From the NCBI GenBank assembly GCA_020632715.1, contig JACKFA010000006.1:1-64000 (forward strand): 64,000 nucleotides of DNA, given 5' to 3'. This stretch comes from Deltaproteobacteria bacterium. Lineage in GTDB: Bacteria; Myxococcota_A; UBA9042; PHBI01. Of this stretch, positions 9,800-18,547 are shown one piece after another. Positions within the stretch are counted from its first letter, which is position 1; every line of letters begins with the position of its first letter. The position numbers and the translations under genes are program-made. The notes under the pieces are model-generated. The model ran no database searches and was not told the origin of the DNA. It worked only from the letters and a program-made list of their open reading frames with translations.

Positions 9800-12700
9800 A
9801 TGACACCGCCCCCGACGACCGATCTCTGGTTCGAGACCCCGACGGGCCGCGCGAGCCTCCGCGTCGCCGTCGCCAACACCGCCCTCGCCATCGAGCGCGG
9901 CTTCTCCTTCCACCGCGTGCTCCCCGCCGAGGGGATGCTCTACGACCTCGGCCGCGCCGACGTCTTCGGCTTCACGCTCCGCGACAGCTACGTCCCGCTC
10001 GACCTCGTGTTCATCGGGGACGACGGCCGCGTCGCCGACGTCGTCGAGGGGGCGCCATTCGACCCCGGGCCGTTCGCGCCGCCCGTCCCCGTGCGCCACG
10101 TCGCGGAGCTTCGCGGCGGCACCTGCCGGCGGCTCGGCGTCGCGGTCGGCGCCGCGGTCGGCTTCGGCCCGCTCCCCGAGCCCCCCGGCGATGCGGAGCC
10201 CGACGCCCGCGACGTCGGCACCGTCGTCCTCGTCGACGCCGACCGCTCCGGCGCGACCCTCGCCTCGGAGCTCCAGCGCCGCGGTGTCCGCACCGTCCAC
10301 GCGCACGGCCGCGACGACGCCGGCGCCGAGGCCCGCTACGCCGCGCTCGGCTACCGCTTCGCGCGCCACGTCGCGCACGACGGCGACGTCGAGGCGCTCG
10401 CCGCAGCCCTCGAAGGCGACGGCGTGACCTGGGTCCTCCCCGGCTCCGAGGGCGCGGTCGACGTCGCCGACGCCCTCGCCGAGCGCCTCGGCGCCCAGGG
10501 CGGCAACGACCCCGCCCTCCGCCGCGCCCGGCGCGACAAGCACGCCATGCACGAGGCGGTCGCCGCGGCCGGGCTCGCCGTCCCGCGCCACGCGCTCGCG
10601 CGCTCGGTCGACGAGGCGCTCGCCTTCTACCGCGGCGAGGGGCTCGGCGAGGTCGTCGTGAAGCCGCCCGCCTCGGCCGGCGGCGACGGCGTGCGCGTCG
10701 CGACCACGGCCGGTGAGCTCGCGGACGCCGTCCGGGCGCTCCTCGGCACGCGCTCGCGCCTCGGGCTCGACAACGCCGCGGTCGTCCTCCAGGAGCGGCT
10801 CCGGGGCGAGGAGTACTACGTCAACACGGTCACCGACGGCGGCCGCCACGTCGTCACCGACGTGTGGCGCTGCCACAAGCGCGCGCTCCACGGGCTCCCC
10901 TTCCAGTACGATCGCTTCGAGCTCGAGCCGGGCGACGGCCCCCTGGTCGCGACCCTCGCGCCCGCCGTCGGCGCGATCCTCGACGCGCTCGGCGTGCGCG
11001 CGGGCGCCGCCCACACCGAGGTGATGCTCACGGCCGACCGCGGCGTGGTCCTCATCGAGTCGGGCGCGCGGATCGACGGGCTCTCGCTGCCGGAGCTCTC
11101 GCGCGCGGCCGTCGGCTATGGCCAGGCCGAGCTCCTCGCCGACCTCGTCGCCGACCCGGCGCGCTTCGCCTTGAAGACGAGCGGCCCCTACGTGCGTCGC
11201 CGGCACGCGGCGACCGTCGCCGTCGCCGCGGTCGGGGAGGGCGAGGTCGTCGGCGTCGCCGGCGACGCCGCGTTCGCGGGGCTCGGGACCTTCTTCGCGT
11301 GGCGCACGGGCGTCCGCGCAGGCCACCGGCTCGCCCCGAGCACCGACGCCTTCGACGTCCTCGGCTACCTCTCCCTCGCGGGGCCCGACGCTACCTCGCT
11401 CGCCGCCGACCTCGCGACCGCCCGCGCCTGGGAGGCCGCCTCGGAGCTCGTCTCTCTCGCGCCGCCCCTCGTCGCCGCGGGCGACGCGCCGGGCCCCCTC
11501 GCGCGCCGCCTCGCCGGCCGCACGGACGCCCGCGAGTCCCTCGCCTGGGCGCGCCACCTCGAGGCGCTCGGCTTCGAGGCGTACGACGTCGACGGCCCCG
11601 TCCTCTACGTGCGCGGCGAGGGCGACGCCCGCGAGGCGCTCATCACGCGCCCGAAGCGCGTGAACGCGGCCTTCCTCGGGCGCGTCGCGCGCTACCTCGG
11701 GATCGCGGAGGTCGCCGTGGCGCCGGCGCTCGCGGTCGAGCTCGCGCTGCCCTCGGGCCGCGTCGTGGCGCTCGGACCCGACGACGCGACCGACGCCGGC
11801 CGCTGGCTCGAGGCGGGGCGCGCCGGGGGGCTCTCGCGCGCGGCCGGGGCGGGGGAGGGCGCGACCATCGCGCTCGACGCGGGCGCCGTTCGACGCGAGG
11901 CCGGCGATCCGGCGGTCCTCCCGCTCGCTGGCGCGGCCGCGCTCTCGGCCTTCCGCGGTCGCGGCGACGCCGCGCGCGCCGAGCTCGTCGCCCTGGTCGA
12001 CGCCTTCGACGCCGCGGGCTTCGCGGTCGACGACGGCGCGGGGGCGCTCGTGTGCGCCGTCTGGGAGCGCGTCGCCTGGGTCCTCGCGGCCGCCTGGCCC
12101 GACGACGTGGCGGCGGCGGCCCGGCTCGTGCGCTCGGCGTGCGCCGGCGCGGTCGAGCAGGGCGCCGACACCGTGCAGCTCGGGGTCGCGGCCGATCCGC
12201 GCCTCGGCGAGCGCGGCGGCGCCTGGGAAGACGCGGCGCGGGCGCTCGGCGGGGAGCGCGTGCTCTACCCGCCGCCGGCCCGCTTCACGGCGCCTCGGCG
12301 CGCCGCGGACACCGCGCGGCGGGCCGACGTGCTCGGCGCGCCCATCGAGCACGGCGCGCTCATCGACGAGGGCTTCGCGCGGCGCGTCGCGGCGGCGCGG
12401 CACGTCAAGCAGTCGCTCGAGTACGGCGAGGGGCTCGCCTCGATCGGCTGGGAGTGCGCGCGCGTGGGGACGGCGCTCGCCCACGTCTATGGCGAGGGGC
12501 GGGCCCGGCGGGCGTCGATCCCCTACCCCGAGCGGCTCGACGTCGACGCGCTCCGGGCGCTCGCCCGCGAGCTCGCGCTCGAGCAGCTCGTCGTGGAGCC
12601 GGCGCCGCGCGTGGTCTTCGCGGACGATCCGGCGCCCGTCGCCTTCGACCCGCGCGACCCGGAGGCGTTCGTCCGCGCGCTCGAGGCGGAGGGCTTCGTC

Positions 12701-13285
12701 GCGACGGCGACCCACGTGACGCCGAAGAAGACCTGGGCCGTCGACCTCCGGCCGCCGCTCGAGGTGGTGCTCGGGCGGATGGCGCCGGCGCACCGGCGCG
12801 ACGTGGCGACGGCGGACAAGCGCGGCGTCACGACCGAGGTCGTCGCCCACCACGCCCTCGACAAGGCCGCGTGGGGCGCGATCGACGGCATCCACGCCGC
12901 CTGGGTGGGCGGCCACGACCACGCACCGGACGAGCGGCGCACCGTGCGGGCGGTGCTGGCGCACATGCCGCTGCACGCCTTCACGGTCCTCGCGCGCGAC
13001 GTCGCCGGCGCGCTCGTCGGCTACCTGCACGGGATCGTCTACGACGGCGTCGGCACGAGCTTCGAGATGATGTCGAGCCCGGCCGGGACGCCGCTCAAGT
13101 CGTCGGCGGCGATGATCGCGGCCGCTTTGGCCGAGGGGCGCGAGCGCGGCGCGTTCGCGTGGGACTTCGGCGGCGCGTGGGACGAGCGCTTCCCGCGCGA
13201 GCGCACGTCGTGGCGCGGCTTCTCCGAGTTCAAGCGGCGCTTCGGCGCCTGCCCCATCTACTATCCGCCCTCCTTCCTGGTCTGA
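9800..13285 (+). CDS. DUF192 - ATP-grasp ligase - FemAB-type transferase fusion
   Basis: A 1161-residue multidomain protein. Residues about 12-115 match DUF192 (ALAIERGFSFHRVLPAEGM ... YVPLDLVFIGDDGRV ... PVRHVAEL). Residues about 140-480 form a carboxylate-amine ligase of the ATP-grasp fold: pre-ATP-grasp TVVLVDADRSG, lysines near 246-248 and Lys288 (VVVKPPASAGGDGVR), QERLRGEEYYVN, and the metal-binding LIESGARIDG (Glu420). Residues about 850-1161 look like a FemAB/lipid-II-type peptidyltransferase, with PKKTWAVDL, RRDVATADKRGV, and the C-terminal WDFGGAWDE ... GFSEFKRRFGACPIYY. The stretch from 500 to 850 is not recognised. ATP-grasp enzymes join acids to amines with ATP; Fem proteins add amino acids from aminoacyl-tRNA. 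I infer synthesis or tailoring of a peptide. A lipoprotein gene starts 17 bases downstream. Confidence 0.82.
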   Translation: MTPPPTTDLWFETPTGRASLRVAVANTALAIERGFSFHRVLPAEGMLYDLGRADVFGFTLRDSYVPLDLVFIGDDGRVADVVEGAPFDPGPFAPPVPVRHVAELRGGTCRRLGVAVGAAVGFGPLPEPPGDAEPDARDVGTVVLVDADRSGATLASELQRRGVRTVHAHGRDDAGAEARYAALGYRFARHVAHDGDVEALAAALEGDGVTWVLPGSEGAVDVADALAERLGAQGGNDPALRRARRDKHAMHEAVAAAGLAVPRHALARSVDEALAFYRGEGLGEVVVKPPASAGGDGVRVATTAGELADAVRALLGTRSRLGLDNAAVVLQERLRGEEYYVNTVTDGGRHVVTDVWRCHKRALHGLPFQYDRFELEPGDGPLVATLAPAVGAILDALGVRAGAAHTEVMLTADRGVVLIESGARIDGLSLPELSRAAVGYGQAELLADLVADPARFALKTSGPYVRRRHAATVAVAAVGEGEVVGVAGDAAFAGLGTFFAWRTGVRAGHRLAPSTDAFDVLGYLSLAGPDATSLAADLATARAWEAASELVSLAPPLVAAGDAPGPLARRLAGRTDARESLAWARHLEALGFEAYDVDGPVLYVRGEGDAREALITRPKRVNAAFLGRVARYLGIAEVAVAPALAVELALPSGRVVALGPDDATDAGRWLEAGRAGGLSRAAGAGEGATIALDAGAVRREAGDPAVLPLAGAAALSAFRGRGDAARAELVALVDAFDAAGFAVDDGAGALVCAVWERVAWVLAAAWPDDVAAAARLVRSACAGAVEQGADTVQLGVAADPRLGERGGAWEDAARALGGERVLYPPPARFTAPRRAADTARRADVLGAPIEHGALIDEGFARRVAAARHVKQSLEYGEGLASIGWECARVGTALAHVYGEGRARRASIPYPERLDVDALRALARELALEQLVVEPAPRVVFADDPAPVAFDPRDPEAFVRALEAEGFVATATHVTPKKTWAVDLRPPLEVVLGRMAPAHRRDVATADKRGVTTEVVAHHALDKAAWGAIDGIHAAWVGGHDHAPDERRTVRAVLAHMPLHAFTVLARDVAGALVGYLHGIVYDGVGTSFEMMSSPAGTPLKSSAAMIAAALAEGRERGAFAWDFGGAWDERFPRERTSWRGFSEFKRRFGACPIYYPPSFLV

Positions 13286-13302
13286 TCCGGACGAGGACGC
13301 CG

Positions 13303-14439
13303 ATGAGACGCCTGCTCGCCTTCGTCACGCTCCTCCTGGCCGCGCTGACCGCCGCCTGCGCGAGCGCCCCCGAGCGCGCGGCCACGCCTGCGCCGTCACC
13401 AGGCCTCCGCCGCGTCGGCGTCATCTGCGACGCCCTCGCGCTCTGCCCGTTCGAGAGCGCCCCGCTGTACCCGCCCGAGCTCCTCGCCCGCGTCGCAACC
13501 GAGGACCCCGCGCGCGCCGAGGTCCTCGCGCGCTCGGAGGACGCGTGGGCCGCGTCCTCCGAGCTCGTCGCCACGCTTCGGGGGTTGCTCACCGAAGGCG
13601 GCGGTCGCGCGCTCGTGCGCGTCGACGACCTCGCGGACGCGCGCTGGTCGCCGTCCACCCTCGCCGCCGTCGCCGACGGCCTCGTCCTGTGGGCGCCCCG
13701 CGGCGCCCTCTCCGAGCGCGCCTACGCGACGCTCCGCGACTACGTCGCGCGCGGCGGGCGGCTCGTCGTGGCGCTCGGGCCGTGGGAGCTCTTCGTCCCG
13801 GAGGTGCCCTACATGACCGAGCGCCTCATCGCCTCGCCGACCAACATCGGGCCGTGGCTCGCCGACCTGGGCGTCCCAGTCCAGGAGGCGCTGGTCGTCG
13901 ACGAGGTGGAGCACGGCGAGTGGACGGAGACGGCGGGCCTCCCGCCGCTCGCGAGGTCGTCGGAGCTCCTGCCGGTGGCCCACGGGCTCGTCGACGCGCC
14001 CGAGACGCCGTTCTCGGCGACTCCGCGCGTCGTCATGCCGCTCGCCACCGTGCTCGCGACCTCGCGCGCCGTCCCCGATCGCGACTTCGTGGCGCGGTGC
14101 GTGGCGCGCGGCGCGTCGACCGCGCGGCTCGGCGCCCCGGCGTCGCCGCGCTCGCCCATGTTCGCGGAGATGTGCCTCGCCGCGCTCGTCACCCACCCCT
14201 CCGGCGGGGGCGTCCTCGTCGTCGGCTCCGACCTCGGCCTCCCCCCGGTGACCGACGGCGCGATCGCCGGCCCCGCGCGCTCCGACGAGCCGCGGACCAC
14301 GGCGGCCGCCGATCGCGTCGCCCGCGCCGTCGCCGAGGCGTACTACGCCTTCTTCGATCGCCTCACCGTGACGCGCGACACGCTGCGCGCGAACCTCCCC
14401 CTCATCCGCGCGCTCTTCGACTGGTCCGCCGGCCGGTGA
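13303..14439 (+). CDS. GldG-like (ABC transporter accessory) lipoprotein
   Basis: A 378-residue lipoprotein (MRRLLAFVTLLLAALTAACAS; lipobox LTAAC). The body resembles the soluble domain of GldG / ABC_transp_aux proteins: DGLVLWAPRGALSERAYATLRDYVARGG and the following GRLVVALG and NIGPWLADLGVPVQEALVVDE segments match the pattern in which a flexible switch loop follows a Rossmann-like strand. No transmembrane helix beyond the signal is seen, and no ABC ATPase or permease gene is adjacent. Only 17 bases separate it from the upstream ligase gene, so the two are probably co-transcribed. Role inferred only as an envelope component; Cys pairs near the middle may form disulfides. Confidence 0.65.
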   Translation: MRRLLAFVTLLLAALTAACASAPERAATPAPSPGLRRVGVICDALALCPFESAPLYPPELLARVATEDPARAEVLARSEDAWAASSELVATLRGLLTEGGGRALVRVDDLADARWSPSTLAAVADGLVLWAPRGALSERAYATLRDYVARGGRLVVALGPWELFVPEVPYMTERLIASPTNIGPWLADLGVPVQEALVVDEVEHGEWTETAGLPPLARSSELLPVAHGLVDAPETPFSATPRVVMPLATVLATSRAVPDRDFVARCVARGASTARLGAPASPRSPMFAEMCLAALVTHPSGGGVLVVGSDLGLPPVTDGAIAGPARSDEPRTTAAADRVARAVAEAYYAFFDRLTVTRDTLRANLPLIRALFDWSAGR

Positions 14440-14497
14440 CGCCGCGCGCGCGACCGCCGCGACCTCGCGCTTGAACGCGGCCGCTCGAACCGCCATC

Positions 14498-15088
14498 ATG
14501 CCGACCATGAAGCTCACCGCTCGCCTCGGCTCCCTCGGCGCCCTCGCCGCGCTCGTCTCCGCCCCGGCCCTCGCGGGCGCCCCGGACGGAGCCGCCGGCC
14601 CGACCCTCCTCGGCGCCCTGTCGGCCGCGCGCACGGGCGGCGATCTCGTCGTCGAGCGCGTCGACGGCCGCCTGACCATCCGCGATCGCGCCCACGGCGA
14701 CGCGACCGTGCTCACGGTCACCGACGACGGCGTCGTGGTGCCGCTCCCCGCCGACCTCCGCGCCCCGCGGCGCGACGAGGCCGCGGCGACCCGGGTCGTC
14801 GCGGACCGCGCCGGCAACACGCTCTACACGGTGTCTGCCACCGGCCGCGGCGCGCGCCTCGTCACCTTCGAGCCGGGCGTCGTCGACAAGGACGGCCTCG
14901 CCGTCGTCGCCTTCGACAACGACGACGTCCACGTCGCGGACGCGGCGGGCCGCCTCCTCTACGCGCGCACGACCTCGCCCGAGGGCGTCCTCGTCGAGCG
15001 CGCGAGCACGGCGCGCGGCGGCTGCGGCTGCGAGCGCGAGACGGACACCGCCGGCCGCGTCGTCGTCCGCCCGCTCCCCGCGCGCTGA
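14498..15088 (+). CDS. Small exported protein of unknown function
   Basis: About 196 residues with a Sec-type signal (MKLTARLGSLGALAALVSAPALAGA). I do not recognise the family. The mature part is beta-rich (DLVVERVDGRLTIRDR ... DDGVVVPLP ... GNTLYTVSATGRG) and ends with a Cys pair in GGCGCERETD. ATG at 14498 or 14507 are both possible starts; a TTG further upstream at 14471 also keeps the frame but adds a charged extension that would spoil the signal. It lies 58 bases after the GldG-like lipoprotein gene and may be part of that transcript. Confidence 0.7.
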   Translation: MPTMKLTARLGSLGALAALVSAPALAGAPDGAAGPTLLGALSAARTGGDLVVERVDGRLTIRDRAHGDATVLTVTDDGVVVPLPADLRAPRRDEAAATRVVADRAGNTLYTVSATGRGARLVTFEPGVVDKDGLAVVAFDNDDVHVADAAGRLLYARTTSPEGVLVERASTARGGCGCERETDTAGRVVVRPLPAR

Positions 15089-15195
15089 GCCGGGTCGCCG
15101 CCTCCGCGCGCCCTTGCGCTTCCCGAGGCTTCTCGTAGGGTAGCGGCCACGCGCCGCGCGTCGGCGCGCACCGAGCCTGACCCGGAGCGAACGCC

Positions 15196-16947
15196 ATGTC
15201 CGCGGAACGCGCGCGCCTCATCGACCTCGCCGAGCGCTGGATCGCCGACGACCCCGACGCCGACACGCGCGCGGAGCTCCGGGCCCTCATCGACGCCGAG
15301 GACATCGACGCCCTCGCCGAGCGCTTCGCCGCTCCCCTCGAGTTCGGCACGGCCGGGCTCCGCGGGCTCCTCGGCGCCGGGCTCTCGCGCATGAACGCGG
15401 CGAACGTCGCGCGCGCCGCCCACGCGGTCGCGAAGGACGCCCTCGCGCGCGATCCGGACGCCGCCCACAAGGGGATCGTCGTCGGCCGCGACGGGCGGCA
15501 CAAGAGCGACGAGCTCGCGCGGATCTCGGCCGAGGTCATCGCCGGGCTCGGCGTGCGCGTGCACTGGCTGCCCGATCCGTCGCCGACCCCCGTCGCCGCG
15601 TTCCTCGGCGTCTACCTCGACGCCGCCGCGGTCGTCGTGGTCACGGCGAGCCACAACCCGCCCGCGTACAACGGCTTCAAGGTGTACTCGGCCCGCGGCT
15701 CGCAGATCGTCTCGCCGCAGGACGCCGACATCCGCGCCATCCGCGACGCCGTCGAGCGCGTCGCCGACCTCCCGCGCGTCGCGTTCACCGAGGGCGTCGA
15801 GAAGCACCTCGTGCGTGTGGTCGGCGAGCGCGAGAAGGCCGCCTTCTTCGAGGCCCTCGAGGCGCAGTGCCTCGGGCCTGTGCCGCCGCCCGCGCAGGTC
15901 TCGGCGGTGACGACCTCGCTCCACGGGGTCGGCCACCCGTGGCTCCTCGAGATGCTCGCGCGCCGCGGGCACCGCCACGTCTTCCCGGTGCTCGCGCAGG
16001 CCGCGCCCGACGGCGACTTCCCGACCGTCGCCTTCCCGAACCCCGAGGAGAAGGGCGCGCTCGACCTCGCCTACGCCCTCGGCCGCGACAAGTACGCGGA
16101 GCTCATCGTCGCGAACGACCCGGACGCCGATCGCCTCGCGGCCGCCGTGCGGGACGACGCCTCCGACACCGGCTACCGCCCGCTCTCCGGGAACGAGCTC
16201 GGGCTCCTGCTCGGCGACTGGCTGCTGTCCGAGGGGGCGCGGCGCGGGGCGCTGCCGGAGAGGTCGCTGGTCGTCACGACGATCGTCTCGACGACGGCGC
16301 TCGAGGCGCTCGCGGCGGCGCGGGGGGCGCGGTACCGGGAGGTCCTGACGGGCTTCAAGTGGATCCTCGACGCGGCGTTCGAGGGCGCCGAGCGCGGCGA
16401 GACCTTCGTCTTCGGCTTCGAGGAGGCGCTCGGCTACTGCTGCGGGCGCGCCGTCCGCGACAAGGACGGGATCGGGGCGGCGGCGGTGCTGATGGAGCTC
16501 GCGGCGGCGCTGAAGGCGCGCGGGAAGACGCTCCTCGACCGGCTCGACGAGCTGGCGCTCGAGATCGGCGTCACGGCCACGGACCAGGTGGCCGTCACGC
16601 TCGCGGGCGCCGACGGCATCGCGCGCATCGGGCGCGTGATGGCGGCGATCCGGGCCGAGCCGCCGGAGTGGATCGGCGGCGTGGCGGTCCGGCGCTCGCG
16701 CGACCTCGCGAGCGCGGCGGACGCTGAAGCGGCCGGGCTCCCCGGGGGCGACGTGCTGACGTACTGGCTCGAGGGCGGCGGGCGCGTGGTGATGCGCCCG
16801 AGCGGCACCGAGCCGAAGCTCAAGTGCTACCTCGAGGCGAGCGCGCCGGTCGGCGACGCGGGCCTCGACGCCGCGCGCGCGGACGCGAAGGCCCTCGTGG
16901 GGCGGCTCGCGGCGTGGGTGCGCGCGCGCATCGACCAGATCCCCTGA
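15196..16947 (+). CDS. Phosphoglucomutase/phosphomannomutase (alpha-D-phosphohexomutase)
   Basis: A 583-residue alpha-D-phosphohexomutase that moves a phosphate between C1 and C6 of a hexose, feeding glycogen, trehalose or cell-wall sugar synthesis. All four active-site loops are visible: the phosphoserine loop TASHNPPAYNG (Ser152), the metal loop NDPDADR, the sugar loop FGFEEALGY and the phosphate-binding RPSGTEPKLK. The N-terminal FGTAGLRG and the length place it with the PGM2/PgcA-type enzymes rather than ManB/GlmM (about 450). The ATG start is preceded by a purine-rich GGAGCGAACGCC. It heads a three-gene operon with gaps of 17 and 3 bases. Confidence 0.93.
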   Translation: MSAERARLIDLAERWIADDPDADTRAELRALIDAEDIDALAERFAAPLEFGTAGLRGLLGAGLSRMNAANVARAAHAVAKDALARDPDAAHKGIVVGRDGRHKSDELARISAEVIAGLGVRVHWLPDPSPTPVAAFLGVYLDAAAVVVVTASHNPPAYNGFKVYSARGSQIVSPQDADIRAIRDAVERVADLPRVAFTEGVEKHLVRVVGEREKAAFFEALEAQCLGPVPPPAQVSAVTTSLHGVGHPWLLEMLARRGHRHVFPVLAQAAPDGDFPTVAFPNPEEKGALDLAYALGRDKYAELIVANDPDADRLAAAVRDDASDTGYRPLSGNELGLLLGDWLLSEGARRGALPERSLVVTTIVSTTALEALAAARGARYREVLTGFKWILDAAFEGAERGETFVFGFEEALGYCCGRAVRDKDGIGAAAVLMELAAALKARGKTLLDRLDELALEIGVTATDQVAVTLAGADGIARIGRVMAAIRAEPPEWIGGVAVRRSRDLASAADAEAAGLPGGDVLTYWLEGGGRVVMRPSGTEPKLKCYLEASAPVGDAGLDAARADAKALVGRLAAWVRARIDQIP

Positions 16948-16964
16948 CGACCGAGGAGGCAGCG

Positions 16965-17399
16965 ATGTCCGAGCTCGATGAGGGCTACCAGCTCGAGATG
17001 GCCGAGTACGTGCGCGAGGAGAAGGAGCTGAAGGCGAAGCTCGCGGTCGTCGAGCAGAAGCTCGTCGGGCCCGAGGCGAAGCTCCAGAAGGCGCGCGAGA
17101 TCGTGCTGAAGGCGAAGGCCGCGTACGACCAGATCAACGCGGAGGTGACGCCGCTCCGCTCGGAGAAGACGCTGCTCCTCGGCGAGCTCGAGCTCGTGGG
17201 GGAGAAGAAGGCGAAGATCCGCCACGAGGCGGCGCTCGCGAAGGGCGGCTACGGGATGCGCCCCGGCACGACGCAGCTCGTCGAGCAGATGAAGGAGATC
17301 GCGGGCGACCCCGAGGAGTTCGCGATGAAGAAGGAGCTCGCCAAGTCGGACGCCGCGGCGGCGCTCGCGGAGCTCAAGAAGAAGATGGGGCAGGAGTAG
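16965..17399 (+). CDS. Small coiled-coil protein
   Basis: A 144-residue soluble protein of unknown function, predicted to be almost entirely helical. Heptad-like runs are clear in EEKELKAKLAVVEQKLVG and in LLLGELELVGEKKAKIRHEA, and the C-terminus is Lys/Glu-rich (AELKKKMGQE). There is a strong Shine-Dalgarno (GAGGAGG at 16953-16959, five bases before ATG). It sits between a phosphohexomutase and HisC with almost no gaps, so it is surely translated with them, but neither neighbour suggests a function. Confidence 0.8.
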   Translation: MSELDEGYQLEMAEYVREEKELKAKLAVVEQKLVGPEAKLQKAREIVLKAKAAYDQINAEVTPLRSEKTLLLGELELVGEKKAKIRHEAALAKGGYGMRPGTTQLVEQMKEIAGDPEEFAMKKELAKSDAAAALAELKKKMGQE

Positions 17400-17402
17400 T
17401 CG

Positions 17403-18527
17403 ATGTCGCGCTCGCTCGTGTCTCCCGAGGTCGCCTCGCTCCGGCCGTACGAGCCGGGGAAGCCCATCGACGAGGTCCGGCGCGAGCTGGGCGTCGAGGA
17501 CCCGGTGAAGCTCGCGTCGAACGAGAACGCCTGGGGGCCGTCGCCGGCGGCGGTGAAGGCCATCGCCGAGGCCGCCGCGGAGGTGCACCTCTACCCGGAC
17601 GGGGCGGCGTTCCATCTGCGGCAGGAGCTCGCGGCGCACCTCGACGTGGAGCCCGGGCGGATCGTGTTCGGGAACGGCTCGAACGAGCTCATCGAGCTCG
17701 TGGTGCGGGCGTTCGCGCTCGAGGGCGACAACGTCGTCACGAGCGCGGTGAGCTTCGTGGCGTACAAGATCGCGACGCTCGCGGCGGGGCGGGAGTTCCG
17801 CGAGGCGCCGGTCGACGACGGGCTCGGGATCGACCTCGACGCGGTGCTCGGGCGCTGCGACGAGCGCACGCGCGTCGTCTTCCTCGCGAACCCGAACAAC
17901 CCGACCGGGACGCACCTCGAGGCGGCGGCGGTCGACGCGTTCGTGGCGGCGCTCGACGAGCGCTTCGGAGAGGACCCGCCCATCGTCGTGCTCGACGAGG
18001 CCTACCTCGAGTACGTGGACTCGCCCGCGCACCCCGACGCGCTCGCGCTCGTGAGGCGGCGGCCGCGGACGGTCGCGCTGCGCACGTTCTCGAAGGCGTA
18101 CGGGCTCGCGGGGGCGCGCTGCGGGTACGGCGTGACGTCGCCGGAGCTCGCGGACTACCTGAACCGGATCCGCGAGCCCTTCAACCTGTCGAACCTGGCG
18201 CAGGCCGGGGCGCGGGCAGCGCTCGCGGACCAGGCGCACATGGAGGAGGCGGTGGCGGCGACGCTGAAGGAGCGGGCGCGCGTGACGGGGGCGCTGAAGG
18301 AGCTCGGCTTCCGGGTGACGCCGAGCCAGGCGAACTTCGTGCTCGCGGACTTCCAGTGCGACGCGGCGGAGCTCCACCAGGAGCTCATGAAGCGCGGCGT
18401 CATCACGCGCCCCATGAAGCCGTACGGGCTCGACCGGCACCTGCGCGTGACCATCGGGCGCCCCGAGGAGAACGACCGCTTCCTCGACGCGCTGACGGCG
18501 AGCTTCCGGCGCGACGCCGCGGAGTGA
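17403..18527 (+). CDS. hisC: Histidinol-phosphate aminotransferase
   Basis: A 374-residue class I/II PLP-dependent aminotransferase that converts imidazole-acetol phosphate to L-histidinol phosphate in histidine synthesis. Signature segments: LASNENAWGPSP near the N-terminus, FGNGSNELIEL, NPNNPTGT, VVLDEAYLEY and the PLP lysine in TFSKAYGLAGARCGYG (Lys231). The length is typical. It starts three bases after the preceding stop codon. No other his gene is in the window, so it may be a detached copy; HisC-like enzymes sometimes also transaminate aromatic amino acids. Confidence 0.9.
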   Translation: MSRSLVSPEVASLRPYEPGKPIDEVRRELGVEDPVKLASNENAWGPSPAAVKAIAEAAAEVHLYPDGAAFHLRQELAAHLDVEPGRIVFGNGSNELIELVVRAFALEGDNVVTSAVSFVAYKIATLAAGREFREAPVDDGLGIDLDAVLGRCDERTRVVFLANPNNPTGTHLEAAAVDAFVAALDERFGEDPPIVVLDEAYLEYVDSPAHPDALALVRRRPRTVALRTFSKAYGLAGARCGYGVTSPELADYLNRIREPFNLSNLAQAGARAALADQAHMEEAVAATLKERARVTGALKELGFRVTPSQANFVLADFQCDAAELHQELMKRGVITRPMKPYGLDRHLRVTIGRPEENDRFLDALTASFRRDAAE

Positions 18528-18547
18528 TCGCGGCGCCCGCGGCGTGA

